The position numbers were made by a program, and so were the translations under genes. The notes under the pieces are model-generated. The model was given only the letters and a program-made list of their open reading frames with translations, did not search any database and was not told the DNA's origin. Source: Triplophysa rosa (taxonomy: Eukaryota > Chordata > Actinopteri > Cypriniformes > Nemacheilidae). Taken from it: a stretch of DNA of 64,000 nucleotides. Location of the stretch: the NCBI RefSeq assembly GCF_024868665.1, contig NC_079913.1:4253269-4317268 (forward strand). Direction: 5' to 3'. Each line of letters opens with the position of its first letter. Positions within the stretch are counted from its first letter, which is position 1. This document shows positions 25,423-36,529 of the stretch, piece after piece.

Positions 25423-27057
25423 GCAGTTAATGTTCGTGTCATTATAGTGCACTGCTCAAACATCTAAAAATACTGAGCAACACTGCAGGAACCCAAAAGT
25501 GCTTGAAGGATTGAAACCGATGAATCAGAAACACATTAGTTTGAGTTGCACAAAACGTCATTCACTCAAAAAGAACTTTTTTGTCCCGATATACGATATA
25601 CTTTGATCTATATTGATCAAAACTGAAGCAAAATGCATTTTACATTTTATAGCATCATGAGAGTACATAACAACAGAATTCTTACTGCTGTCAAATCACA
25701 CATTGGTCATATCTGAGACCATGAGGAGTGTCATTATGCTGGTGCACAGTCACTGCACGTCTAAATATTTGTGTTTGACTGTGCAGTAAATAACTCATAG
25801 AAATGATCTGAATGTCACACATCAAGCTACAGTATGACTGAGTGTCTGTACAGTAACAGCTCACAAGTCTTTTAAACGTGTTTTAAAGTATCCGCAGTGA
25901 CTGAACTCAGCCTGAACTGTAAACAGGACAGAAGATGACTGAATCTTTCCTTTATATTTCTGGCACACGGGACGACTAGATATGCTGAATGAAATAACAG
26001 CGCTTACAGGCTAGTGACAGAACACGCTTAGAGTAAACTGATTCAGAAAACGACCAGAGGAATAAGACATAGATGAAGACTTAGATCTGTATAGAATGAC
26101 CAGATCAATGTTTAGCTCAATATACAGGTGTCAACAGTCCAAAACATTAACTCGTGGCGATGTGTGACTTTAAATGACAACAATTATCTGTATAAACATG
26201 ACAAAAAGCACAAACACATAAAAACTTCACAGATCATCCTCAGTACGCATTTAACACAGATGATGTAAAAATGTAAAAGAATACAGGTGTGTGTGTGTGT
26301 GTGTGCGTGTGCGTGTGCGTGTGCGTGAAGTAAAAGAGCAACAGTGTGAACTTTACTGTAACATAATACGAGAAAAAAATGCATCACATAACTATTAAAC
26401 AGCTCCAAAAAAAAAAAACTTAAGAAGCGATACAGTGATGCTTCCAGTATAATCACCACGAGCGTCGATCTGTCCAGCAGGTGCGCTTTAGAGTGACGTC
26501 ACTGCGCTGATTGTGATGGAAGCGTTTCATTTGATAGCGTCGAGTCGTTTGCAGTGCAGATGGACGCAAAACAAGTAAAAATGAGTGAATGTGGCAGAAT
26601 AACGCGTTTCCCTTTATAAGCAGTGAAAAACGCAGAATTATTCCGCTCGCACAGAACAAAAGATTGTTTGAATAAGCCTCGATGAATAATTGATTATGAA
26701 TAAATAAACCTGCGTGATTTCTGTCAGGATGAACAGATCGATACATGCAGGGAATTCCCTTTTCCACAGCGAATACACTCAACATTTCACATAGATTAAA
26801 CGCTGTTACATTTGAAAACATAATCTCTACAGCTAACGTTATATGTGGCGATGTTGAAATAATTGTCTTCATTTTAGATGCGTTACATGAACAAACAGCA
26901 GCTTCAACGCTCCACCAATCAATAACAATGAAAACACAGCATTAAATCTATATCAGAACATCTCCTGCACACTTACGCTCCGTCATGACGCATTACAGAC
27001 AAATATTAAATGAAAATACGTGAAATATCAGCGTAAAGGAAGCTTTAGTAGATTTAC

Positions 27058-27140
27058 CTCAGATACGTCTGCGCTCGTGCCACACACCGCCTTCTCCAGC
27101 AGCTGCGCTCTCACTACATGACGCGAACGTGCTGGACTCG
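27058..27140 (-). other. Putative non-coding first exon and promoter region of syn3
   Basis: In transcript sense the sequence runs GCTGGAGAAGGCGGTGTGTG ... GTATCTGAG and then a good donor GTAAAT (donor at 27056-27057). The surrounding 100 bp is CpG-rich and a CCAAT-type ATTGG lies just upstream near 27165. Position and composition fit the leader exon required by the acceptor at 20574. The 5' end is a guess. Confidence 0.45.
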
Positions 27141-29063
27141 CCGCATTAATTCACTGGCGTCTGATTGGACGAACAGTCAGACCTAATTAATATTCAATGA
27201 CACATAGAAACGCGCATGCACAGGGCTGACTCTAATATCAGCAGTCCTGCACAGTGACAAAAGTGCGTTAGCGTTTACATTCATGATTTGATGACACCAG
27301 AAATATGTCGTTTACTCACAGTGGCGTAATAATCTGTCTCATTCTTCGTTTAACACTACTGAAAAATCAATAGAACCCTGCCCCAAACACAATAGAAAAA
27401 GTAAAGGATTTAATGGTTATAATGTTACATCCTATTGGAATAATACCCAAAACACACTACAGAAAAGAGTTTTGTAATGTCTTCAATAGAAAAAGCTAAT
27501 ATAAAGCTAATTACATTTTCTATTGTGTTTGACCTTTTTTAACAGTGGCGATTTTGCTGTGCCGTGTTCTGTTGTTGTTTTTCTAGCTAGCAGTGTTGCT
27601 GTGTCTGTCATAATTGTTTTATTAAATAATTTTGGAGACAGGGGCTGTGTTTTTTAATATGAAAAAGTTTTTTTACAGTATTGCTTTAATTTACATTAAT
27701 ATAAGACAATACTGCAAAAATAGTTTGAATAAAATAGTTAGAAAAAAAATAGTTAGACAAGCTGTTGTCACGAACCCAGTCTATGTTTTCCCCTGTTATG
27801 TTGGACTTTTCAGTTACTTCCTGTTTGTGCCATGTGTTTTGTAGTCCTTTGTAGTTTTTTCGTGTTAATTAGGTTCCCCGGGTGTTTATTGTTTCCTCCT
27901 TTTCTCAGTGTGTGTATATAAACCCTTGTGTTTTACTTGTCATTTGTCAGTCGCTATGGATTATATTGTTTTTGATCTTTCTGTTGTCAGATCCATGGAT
28001 TACCTGGGGCCCGTTTCAATAAGGAGGTACAACCAACTCTGAGTTGAGATGGGAATCTTTGAGTTTTTGGTTTCAGAACAGCTGACTTGAGTTAGTTCGG
28101 TCAATTATGAGTAGGCAGACTCGGAGTTAAACTTGTGCATCACAACTATAAAAGGCCATGATTAATGGAGCTCCAATTTTATTATTTAGCATGGCAATGG
28201 TACAAATAAGCAAAATGGCTGCAGAAAGCATTTGAGAGCGATGCACACTTTCCTCACTGGTTTGCATACAGTGGATTTACCAATGTGCTCTCCATCCCTG
28301 GTGTTATATAGAAAACTACAGAGGATGAAAAATGACTTTAATATAAATTAGATACATGTGCCAATATACAGTGCAAATAAATTGATCAATAAAAGAATGC
28401 TAAAAGACAGATACAACATATAGTTATAAATATTTATTTCTTTTACATCTATTTCCTCACTCCCCAAAGGTGCTGTAGTGAGCAATACTATACTTACGGT
28501 ACTTACGCGGTACTGCACGTCTAGGCCGATGTGTGAAGCCAAGCTGGAAAGCGATAACTTTGCTATGGTTTTGTTTGTACAACTGTAAAATTCCAACTAA
28601 AAACCTACCTTTTCCAGTTTGACTGATTTGTCATTTTGTTTTCTGACTTGTCGATGTGGTTTCTGACTTGATGTTTTGTTTCCCTAATTGTTGTGTTTTA
28701 TGATTTTGTTTTAAGATTTGATATTGTGTTTTCAGATTTGTCATTTTGATTTTGGGCTTTTTATTTTGCTTTTAGATTTGTTTTTAGTTTTGCAACTTGC
28801 TGTTTTGTTTTGCACTTCCTGGCCACCGTAATCCACAGAAGAAACATCCTCAAACAACAGAAACTGCTCTAAACATGACGCTTTTAACCTAAACTAAAGG
28901 CTACACTATCATGTAAGATTTTTTTGCATTGTGAATGTACACTGCAGACATTTTAGTAATTCTCATTGATTTAGGGGTGTAAGTGACCCAGAGTATTTCA
29001 AAGGTTTAACAACAGTTTTAGTTATAGCCCCCTTTACAAACCCTCAAAACAATACATTATTCA
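27141..29063. other. Intergenic region between syn3 and the ZAP-like genes, transposon debris
   Basis: No coding sequence is supported. Near 27530 TTGACCTTTTTTTAACAGTG resembles the end of the small element at 62881. The part from 27755 to 27990 (TTTTCCCCTGTTATGTTGGA ... TATATAAACCCTTGTG) looks like a retroelement leader. From 28008 GGGGCCCGTTTCAATAAGGA resembles a DNA-transposon terminus. A degenerate T-rich tandem array of about 20-bp units (TTTTCTGACTTGTCATTTTG) runs from 28614 to 28815. Classifications other than the tandem array are tentative. Confidence 0.45.
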
Positions 29064-29069
29064 TTTAAT
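29064..29069 (-). terminator. Possible poly(A) signal of ZAP-like gene A
   Basis: ATTAAA on the minus strand, about 130 bp past the stop codon of gene A. It is a weak variant signal; no AATAAA was noticed closer. Confidence 0.3.
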
Positions 29070-29200
29070 TTTTTTCATTATGAACAACAAAGACAGAATA
29101 CATGGTATTATAATACATTATATTATTACAATATGTACATTGATTAAACTTAAACTAAATAAATTGTTAAAAAAAAGGTTAATTTCAGTAACAGATGAAA

Positions 29201-32200
29201 TCACATGACAGTGCATTTTTTCCCCTCTGTAGTGATCGTGGTGGTGGTATGGTGTGGGCTTCTCTCTGCACTCTCACGTCTCATTGCTGAAGAGTTTTCT
29301 CTGCCATAATGAGAGCAGACAGTCTGACGAGAGGAAAGCGCTAAAGAGTTTGACACAGATCCACTAGAGCGAGATAAACTCTGAGCAGAAGAGACAACAA
29401 CACCATCAGACACTGAGGATCTGTTCACTGCGACTGGAGGAGACGACAGTTTCACAGCATAATTTGAGTACTGAACCACTGTGGACAGTGAATCCCTCGA
29501 ATCACCTCTCAACTGACTGAGAGACACAGAACCACTGCGTACCTCAGAAACATCATGGATGTTTCCAGATGAAGAACGAATCGCAGAACCGCTGTGAATC
29601 TCAGAAACGTCTTGAATTGTTCCAGATGATGAAGAGGTCACAAAACTTCTGCGAATCTCAGAAACGTCTTGAATTGTTCCAGATGAAGAACCAATCGCAG
29701 AACCGCTGCGAATCTCAGAAACGTCTCGAATTGTTCCAGATGAAGAACGAATCGCAGAACCGCTGCGAATCTCAGAAACGTCTCGAATTGTTCCAGATGA
29801 AGAACGAATCGCAGAACAGCTGAGAATCTCAGAAACGTCTTGAATTGTTCCAGATGAAGAACGAATCGCAGAACAGCTGAGAATCTCAGAAACGTCTTGA
29901 ATTGTTCCAGATGAAGAACGAATCGCAGAACAGCTGAGAATCTCAGAAACGTCTTGAATTGTTCCAGATGAAGAACGAATCGCAGAACAGCTGAGAATCT
30001 CAGAAACGTCTTGAATTGTTCCAGATGAAGAACGAATCTCAGAACAGCTGAGAATCTCAGAAACGTCTTGAATTGTTCCAGATGAAGAACGAATCGCAGA
30101 ACAGCTGAGAATCTCAGAAACGTCTTGAATTGTTCCAGATGAAGAACGAATCTCAGAACCGCTGTGAATCTCAGAAACGTCTCGAATTGTTCCAGATGAA
30201 GAACGAATCGCAGAACAGCTGAGAATCTCAGAAACGTCTCGAATTGTTCCAGATGAAGAACGAATCTCAGAAACGTCTCGAATTGTTCCAGATGAAGAAC
30301 GAATCTCAGAAACGTCTCGAATTGTTCCAGATGAAGAACGAATCTCAGAAACGTCTTGAATTGTTCCAGATGAAGAACGAATCTCAGAACCGCTGTGAAT
30401 CTCAGAAACGTCTTGAATTGTTCCAGATGAAGAACGAATCGCAGAACAGCTGCGAATCTCAGAAACGTCTCGAATTGTTCCAGATGAAGAACGAATCTCA
30501 GAAACGTCTCGAATTGTTCCAGATGAAGAACGAATCTCAGAAACGTCTCGAATTGTTCCAGATGAAGAACGAATCTCAGAAACGTCTCGAATTGTTCCAG
30601 ATGAAGAACGAATCTCAGAAACGTCTCGAATTGTTCCAGATGAAGAACGAATCTCAGAAACGTCTCGAATTGTTCCAGATGAAGAACGAATCTCAGAAAC
30701 GTCTCGAATTGTTCCAGATGAAGAACGAATCTCAGAAACGTCTCGAATTGTTCCAGATGAAGAACGAATCTCAGAAACGTCTCGAATTGTTCCAGATGAA
30801 GAACGAATCTCAGAAACGTCTCGAATTGTTCCAGATGAAGAACGAATCTCAGAAACGTCTCGAATTGTTCCAGATGAAGAACGAATCTCAGAAACGTCTC
30901 GAATTGTTCCAGATGAAGAACGAATCTCAGAAACGTCTCGAATTGTTCCAGATGAAGAACGAATCTCAGAAACGTCTCGAATTGTTCCAGATGAAGAACG
31001 AATCTCAGAAACGTCTCGAATTGTTCCAGATGAAGAACGAATCTCAGAAACGTCTCGAATTGTTCCAGATGAAGAACGAATCTCAGAAACGTCTCGAATT
31101 GTTCCAGATGAAGAACGAATCTCAGAAACGTCTCGAATTGTTCCAGATGAAGAACGAATCTCAGAAACGTCTCGAATTGTTCCAGATGAAGAACGAATCT
31201 CAGAAACGTCTTGAATTGTTCCAGATGAAGAACGAATCTCAGAACCGTCTTGAATTGTTCCAGATGAAGAACGAATCTCAGAAACGTCTTGAATTGTTCC
31301 AGATGATGAAGAGGTCACAGAACCGCTGTATATCTCAGGGACTTTTTGGGTGTTTTCAGATGAAGAACGGTTCACAGACTCGACTGAGATGTTCTGGTGA
31401 TCTGGATCACTTGAGAATCTCCAAGCATGCAGTTGGACAGCAGGCTGCAGTGGTGTTAGCAGGGGGATTTCATCACTCGTCATCATCAGAACTGCATTGA
31501 GATCAGTTTTTGGGACATTTGAGACAGGATCTCTAGTGGAGAGAATTAGATTTGTATTTATTGTTGAACCCGAGAGAGCAGAGAGTGAATGTGTTTCTCT
31601 GGAGGAACTAGAAGATCCTGAGGTTTGTTCTGACCCGGAAGCAGAAGCAAAAGCGGGTGATGACTTTATTCCACTGCTTGGGTTTGTCCTGACATCGGAG
31701 CTTTCAGGAGTTTGTCTAACATTCTTTACATTTACCCGAGCGGCACTCGCCATTAGAGACATTTCAAATGTTTTATTCTGCTCATAAGTAATGAGGAACT
31801 CTGGGTAGATCTGTGACCTGTCAAACAACACAAAGACAGACGGGTCACGAAGATTGTCTACACAACTGTGGTAATGATCTCCTGTAGCATTTTTGGGCGG
31901 AGGGCGACAGTAATGAAAGGCTCCTCTGGTGTAGTGTCCGAGCAACACCCTGCACACGAACATCATCCTCACTCCACATTCATCTGTGTTTTTATGGCAG
32001 GACTGTGCCTCCTTTGAGAAATAAATCCCTGTGAAAAACACGAGAAATAAAAAACACAGAGGTTAAAGGGACAGTTCACCCAAAAATCATTTACTCACCC
32101 TCAGGTTGTTCCAAACCTGTATAAATTTCTTTGTTCTATTAAACAGAAAGAAAGATATTTGAAAGAATGTCAGTAACCAAATAGATCTCATCCCCCATTT

Positions 32201-35200
32201 ACTGCCATAGTAGGGAAAATAAATACTATGGGAGTCAATGGGGAATGAAATCTGTTTGGTTACAGACATTCTTTCAAATATCTTCTTTTGTGTTCTATGA
32301 GTAAATGATGACAGAATTTTCACTTTTGGGTGAACTATCCCTTTAAATGAATGTCTGAAATAGACAGTAGGTGTATTGTACCTTTGCCATACTCTGAGGT
32401 ATCAGACATCCCAATGTCAAAGTTTTGACAGCAAACAACATCGAGGAGTGAGGATTTGGTATCATGAAATAGAAGCCGCTCACCAAATCTCTCTTGGTTA
32501 GTTTTCTTCAGGGCTTCTTTTTTCCTGTGGAAAAATCCCAAAACATTTTTGATCTTGTCTTCTTTATATGTGTCTGTCTGTTAAAGCTTTTTACAGCTTT
32601 AGTTGTTTTTACACTGACACTCACGTGATGAAGATTCCCCAGAGTTTTCTGTTTTGCACACGCTCAATCTGTCTGATGGTGAAAGAGCTCATAGTCTGAC
32701 AGAAGAGATCCTGAACTCTGGCGTAATCTCTGTCAGACGGATGGAGACGAACTCTCTGCAAACAAGAGAATGAATGCATGAGACATCAATCATCTCTAAT
32801 GAACAACAAATGATTGAATGATGAGAACTGAACCTGAAATCCACGGTCAGGAATCGCACTTTGGTCCCAAAATCCAGGAAAACCTTTAAAAACATGAGGT
32901 CTGGCCGAAGAGTTTTTCCTGCTAGACAATCAAACAAAATCACACACAGAACTGAAATCACACACACACACACACACACACACACGAGATCAGCCTGTAA
33001 CGCTGGATGTGAATGATCATCGTCACCTTGTTCTGGAGATGTGGACGTCCACTGAGGAGACAAACACGGGCCGTCGTCTCACGGGTCTCTCTGTTCCACT
33101 TACTTCATTTCTTTGGACCATATCTGTACGTGAAAGAGTTATTATCTGATCAGAAGAAAATCTCATCACATAATTTGACATAAAAACAACACCAGCATGT
33201 TACAAAAAAAAAAACTTAAAAGACTAAAGTAGACTAAACTACTGTGGATCAGTTAAACATGAAACACCTTTAAAGTTCAGCTGATAAAAGTGTTTTCCTG
33301 CTCTGAACCTCACAACATCATCCTGATCGGAAGGGTTCTGCAGTTGTAAAGACTCCTGATATCTCTTCTCCAGCTCATCACTGCACACCATACACATTCT
33401 GTGCATTTCTTTCTGTACGTTTCAAAAAGAAGAACGAAAGATTATAGGAAGAAACATTTCAGGTGGCAGAATCTGAAAAACGGTGTCTTGTAATATCCGT
33501 TTCTTTATTCAAGTCACACGTACCAGTGATGCGTACTGGATCCAGTGGTCATACTGGTCTCTCCAATACCAGATCCAGGTGGTGGTGAAAATGAAACTGG
33601 GAAAGAGAACTGAGGGTTCTGTGGAGAGACGCAGGACCTCATTCAGGCCCAGAGTCATGTCCTCAAAACAAACAGGCACCGTTCCTGAACTGTCACACAG
33701 AACACATGCGTGATGTAATATGGTTTCATCTTTGAATAAACTGAATAACACACAGACGATCAGAGCTGTGATGACGCTGTTAAAAAGAAACTTGAAAGTG
33801 TGTATTTCCACAGCAAGGCACACACTCGCACCTGTTAACGTTAGATGGCTCACAGTATTCTCTCTCAATCTCTTCATTGTTTGGTAACGCAGCCCAGGTG
33901 TCATCCACCTTCACCTCCCACTTATACGGCATTTTAAAATGAATTCTGCTGCATTCTCCTGCCGTCAGACAATGACACGCATTGAATTCACAATCTATCA
34001 TTTCATTTATATTTGTACGTGTTTATTCATTATAAACATGAATGAAATGAAGATGCATTATCTCTTACGGTTCTTACAGAAGCCTTTGACAAACGAGAGG
34101 CAGATTTCAAGTTCTGTGTGGATAAAACACAACAGTTCAGCTGACATCGCGTGAACGATTGTACAGCTTTCAAAAGCACATACGCTGGTACACTCTTAAA
34201 AATGAAAATGCTTAAAAGGTTTTTCACAGAGATGCTTTAGAAGAACCATTTTTGGTTCCACAAAGAACCATTCAGTCAAAGGTTCTATAAAGAACCTTTT
34301 TTATATTCTGAAGAACCTTTTGTTCACCACAAAGAACCTTATGTGAATTACAGAGAGGTTCTTCAGATGTTAATAGTTCTTTATGGAACCAAAAGGTTCT
34401 TCTATGGCATCAAAGAACCTTATGAAGCGCCTTTTTTTTTAAGAGTGTACCTGTGTTTCTTCTCTTCTGCCGGACAGGTTGCTTGGTGCCGGTGAGATCA
34501 GACTGCGGTCTGATGTTCCTGTGTCTCTTCAGTGTGAGAATGTTGCGGTAGATGAAGGGAAGAGAAGACATCAGATGATCAGACACTCCTCTGCGTCTCA
34601 GAACCCTGAGCGTATCGGGCCCGTGGAAATCATGTGAACTGCCGCATTCTGTGACATCACAGCATCCTCTGATGAAACTCTCGCACACGTGCAGTCTCGT
34701 GCACTGCTCTTTCTCTGGACACCTACCGTACGGCCCGCCACTTCTGTTGTACAACACGCACACCTGTGACAGGACAAAGCAACAGAGCTGGCATAAAATA
34801 TACTGTAGGAAATCTGTTTTACCACACATATACTGTTGTAAGAGCATCAGCAGCAACACTACAGTACAACAATCTGCATCGTTTTTATTCCATACATACT
34901 CCATACTACACTACATATACTAAAGCACCTATTCATTAAAGGGGTCATATGGTGCGAATACGTGTTTTTCTGTGTCTTTGGTGTTTTATAAGTTGCCCAT
35001 GCATGTATTAGACACGTAAAATTGCAAAAATTAAAGTGTCAGAACAAAAGATGCATTCTATCTAAAAGCGAATGCTCACCCAGACCTGCCTGAAACGCTT
35101 CGTGTAAACACACCCCCAAAAATCTACGTCAGCTCGTGGTATGATTTGACTAAGACCGCCCAAATGTATACGCAAGTAAGGTGAGCGCACCTGTCAGTAC

Positions 35201-36059
35201 AATTGCTTTGGAACCTGATGTTCCAAATATGGTAAGAGGCGTTACAGTTCCATCACAGTATTCAACCAATCACTTCGCACTGGTTAACTGGCCAATCATA
35301 GCACACCTCGCTTTTCAGAGCGATGAGCTTTGTAAAAATCTGCGCGTTTCAGAGAGGCGGGGCAAAGAGGAGATACAAACATGGTTGGAAGTTGGAAGCA
35401 TGGATGTGATGTGAACTCACAGGAGGCAGGAGGTTGGAGTCACTCTGCAGTAACATCACACAAAGTTCCTCTCGACTCAGAGCAGAAATCTGATGATCTC
35501 TGAGGACTCTGATGTTGTGTTTAGATATCAGCTCGTGTCCAAAAACACACACTCGCCTACAGAAACACAAACAAACACATTAGACAAACTCTCCTGTTAT
35601 GACACGACTGGAGCGACTCCAGGGATTATTTCCCAGGGGCATGTTGTCACAATATAATTAGAGGTAATGCAGATCATAAGAAAGAAGAAACTTTGATCGT
35701 CTGTGACCTATGTCACGTCTCTCACACAGTGTGAAGTTGTCACTGTAAACATGTGTGACAACTTGCCCCGGTGGGGTGTGCACATACCTGTTACAGTGTC
35801 CCATCATGAGTTCATATTTACACATGTGCAGATCTCCACACACGGCTCCGTCACACTCGCTGTTGTTACACAGTTTCACGTCAGCTTTCACGATGATCTC
35901 TTTACTGTCGCTGTGCTGGATCACAGTGAAGATGTCACCCTTGATGACCTGATCCAGGTCTGATAACTCCGGCAGTCCGTATGACAGATCGAGAACGCGC
36001 TCGTACTCCATCGCTCCGTTATTCCCACACAGGATCTTCAGAAGAGTTTCCTTCGCCAT
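29201..36059 (-). CDS. ZC3HAV1(ZAP/PARP13)/PARP12-like protein A with giant C-terminal repeat tail (1,495 aa)
   Basis: Family: RNA-binding CCCH-finger antiviral proteins with WWE and PARP domains. Twelve minus-strand exons: 35788-36059, 35421-35556, 34451-34763, 34069-34113, 33832-33958, 33524-33689, 33268-33412, 33027-33123, 32834-32918, 32625-32755, 32382-32524 and 29201-32028, 4,488 nt in frame. The ATG at 36059 is used (MAKETLLKILCGNNGAMEY). Order: winged-helix-like N-terminus; CCCH fingers (LCNNSEC..CGDLHMC, RRVCVFGH, CTRLHVC, ECGSSHDF); a fourth finger CLSFVKGFCKNRECSRIH split over exons 4-5; WWE1 (YKWEVKVDDTW) and WWE2 (WIWYWRDQYDHWIQY); then a PARP domain with LLFHDT, YF in GIYFSKEA and QIYPEFLITY. 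The H-Y-I positions are kept, but the usual HG is HD. After the PARP domain comes about 40 copies of a 13-residue repeat. The protein ends KKCTVM, a CaaX box as in mammalian long ZAP. Orthology (ZAP versus PARP12) is not settled; in mammals PARP12 keeps activity and ZAP has lost it. Confidence 0.9.
29540..31330 (-). repeat. In-frame 39-bp coding minisatellite in ZAP-like gene A
   Basis: About 40 units of 13 residues (SSSGTIRDVSEIR) lie in the last exon. The distal half in transcript order alternates a 19-residue form, SSSGTIQDVSEILSCSAIR, i.e. a 57-bp unit made of the 39-bp core plus 18 bp. The middle, roughly 30450-31200, is about twenty 39-bp units that appear identical at DNA level, while edges carry point variants (Q/R, H/L/R, A/E). 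Multiples of three keep both strands open for long distances. Identical central units with divergent edges indicate recent expansion or gene conversion. Confidence 0.95.
32063..32346. mobile_element. Complete palindromic MITE with TTAA ends
   Basis: Starts TTAAAGGGACAGTTCACCC and ends GGGTGAACTATCCCTTTAA. The two halves are complementary nearly to the centre (ATTTGAAAGAATGTCAGTAA against TTACAGACATTCTTTCAAAT; ACCAAATAGATCTCATCCCC against GGGGAATGAAATCTGTTTGG). It lies in the last intron of gene A, about 35 bp from the final exon. The TTAA termini suggest a TTAA target duplication. Confidence 0.85.
34189..34450. mobile_element. MITE with TA ends inserted at a splice donor of gene A
   Basis: Ends are TACACTCTTAAAAATG and TTTTTTTTTAAGAGTGTA, an inverted repeat flanked by TA on both sides. 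The interior is rich in AAAGAACC/GGTTCTT blocks. Its end coincides with the donor of exon 3 of gene A, whose GT at 34450-34449 uses the T of the terminal TA. Removing the element leaves CAG|GTACCAG, so the insertion preserved the GTA of the donor. A degenerate relative is at about 4925-5100. Confidence 0.85.
34938..35405. mobile_element. Truncated TTAA-type DNA element
   Basis: Begins TTAAAGGGGTCATATGGTGCG, a terminus shape shared by other elements here. It continues with GTGTTTTATAAGTTGCCCAT, CACACCCCCAAAAATCTACG and CCAATCACTTCGCACTGG. No complementary right end was found before exon 2 of gene A at 35421, so the copy is probably truncated or degenerate. It fills most of intron 2. Confidence 0.55.
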
Positions 36060-36117
36060 CAAAATGCCGTGAAATCTTCGCTAGATCAGTGTTGAGCGAA
36101 ATGCGAAAATGTTTGGG

Positions 36118-36129
36118 GGAAACGAAACT
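36118..36129 (+). promoter_or_regulatory. ISRE-like motif upstream of gene A
   Basis: GGAAACGAAACT matches the interferon-stimulated response element core GAAANNGAAACT exactly, 59 bp upstream of the gene A start codon. ISREs bind the ISGF3/IRF factors and work in either orientation. Gene B has the same kind of motif at a similar distance. Confidence 0.75.
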
Positions 36130-36261
36130 CGTGATCAGAGATCCGCCCATTTTTAGATCTGCGCATGCCTGAAATCACACTCTCAAATAAAAAGAGGTGT
36201 CACTGGGCGGTGCCCTGCCTTTCAAAAGTACACCTCTGCAGGGAAAGAGGGCAGGCTTGTT

Positions 36262-36508
36262 CCCTGCGTTCCAATCAGCATACTAGCCGTCCTAACAGGA
36301 GCGTCACTAAACTCCACCTACTCGCGGTGAGTTGTGGGTAATATCCGCCGTTAAGAGTGTGCGTCATTCTACACTTCGAATTTCTACCGGAAGTAGTAGA
36401 CCATCGGGAATCTTTGGAATACTATTTTCAACATACCACGATTTGGGACATACTAATTCTACCTTCGAATACTATTAGGACGGATAGTATGCTGATTGGA
36501 ACGCAGGG
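36262..36508. mobile_element. MITE with long terminal inverted repeats
   Basis: CCCTGCGTTCCAATCAGCAT at the left is the exact complement of ATGCTGATTGGAACGCAGGG at the right, and similarity continues inward (ACTAGCCGTCCTAACAG against CTATTAGGACGGATAGT). It sits about 140 bp upstream of the gene A ISRE. No coding sequence. Confidence 0.85.
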
Positions 36509-36529
36509 CTTCTCTCAATGGCAGTTCAT

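Larger units (their letters stand above)
20574..27057 (-). other. syn3 5' intron between non-coding exon and first coding exon
   Basis: Coding exon 1 extends to 20573, where a strong acceptor (CTTTCTTTGTGTCTCAG in transcript sense) precedes the short 5' UTR stretch ATTAATCACCAGCTTCATC. The transcript therefore has an upstream leader exon. The interval contains transposon DNA at 23105-25110 and GT microsatellites at 25384-25422 and 26287-26327. No coding exon was found in it. Confidence 0.5.

Noticed and set aside
30244..31500. 418-codon plus-strand frame reading MKNESQKRLELFQ repeats
   Set aside because: It is the antisense of the 39-bp coding minisatellite of gene A. The period is a multiple of three, so the opposite strand stays open by construction. 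The real frame is fixed by the upstream PARP domain.
36060..36062. Start of gene A one codon earlier
   Set aside because: The upstream codon is TTG. The first ATG, giving MAKETLL, is at 36059 and aligns with the ATG of gene B.
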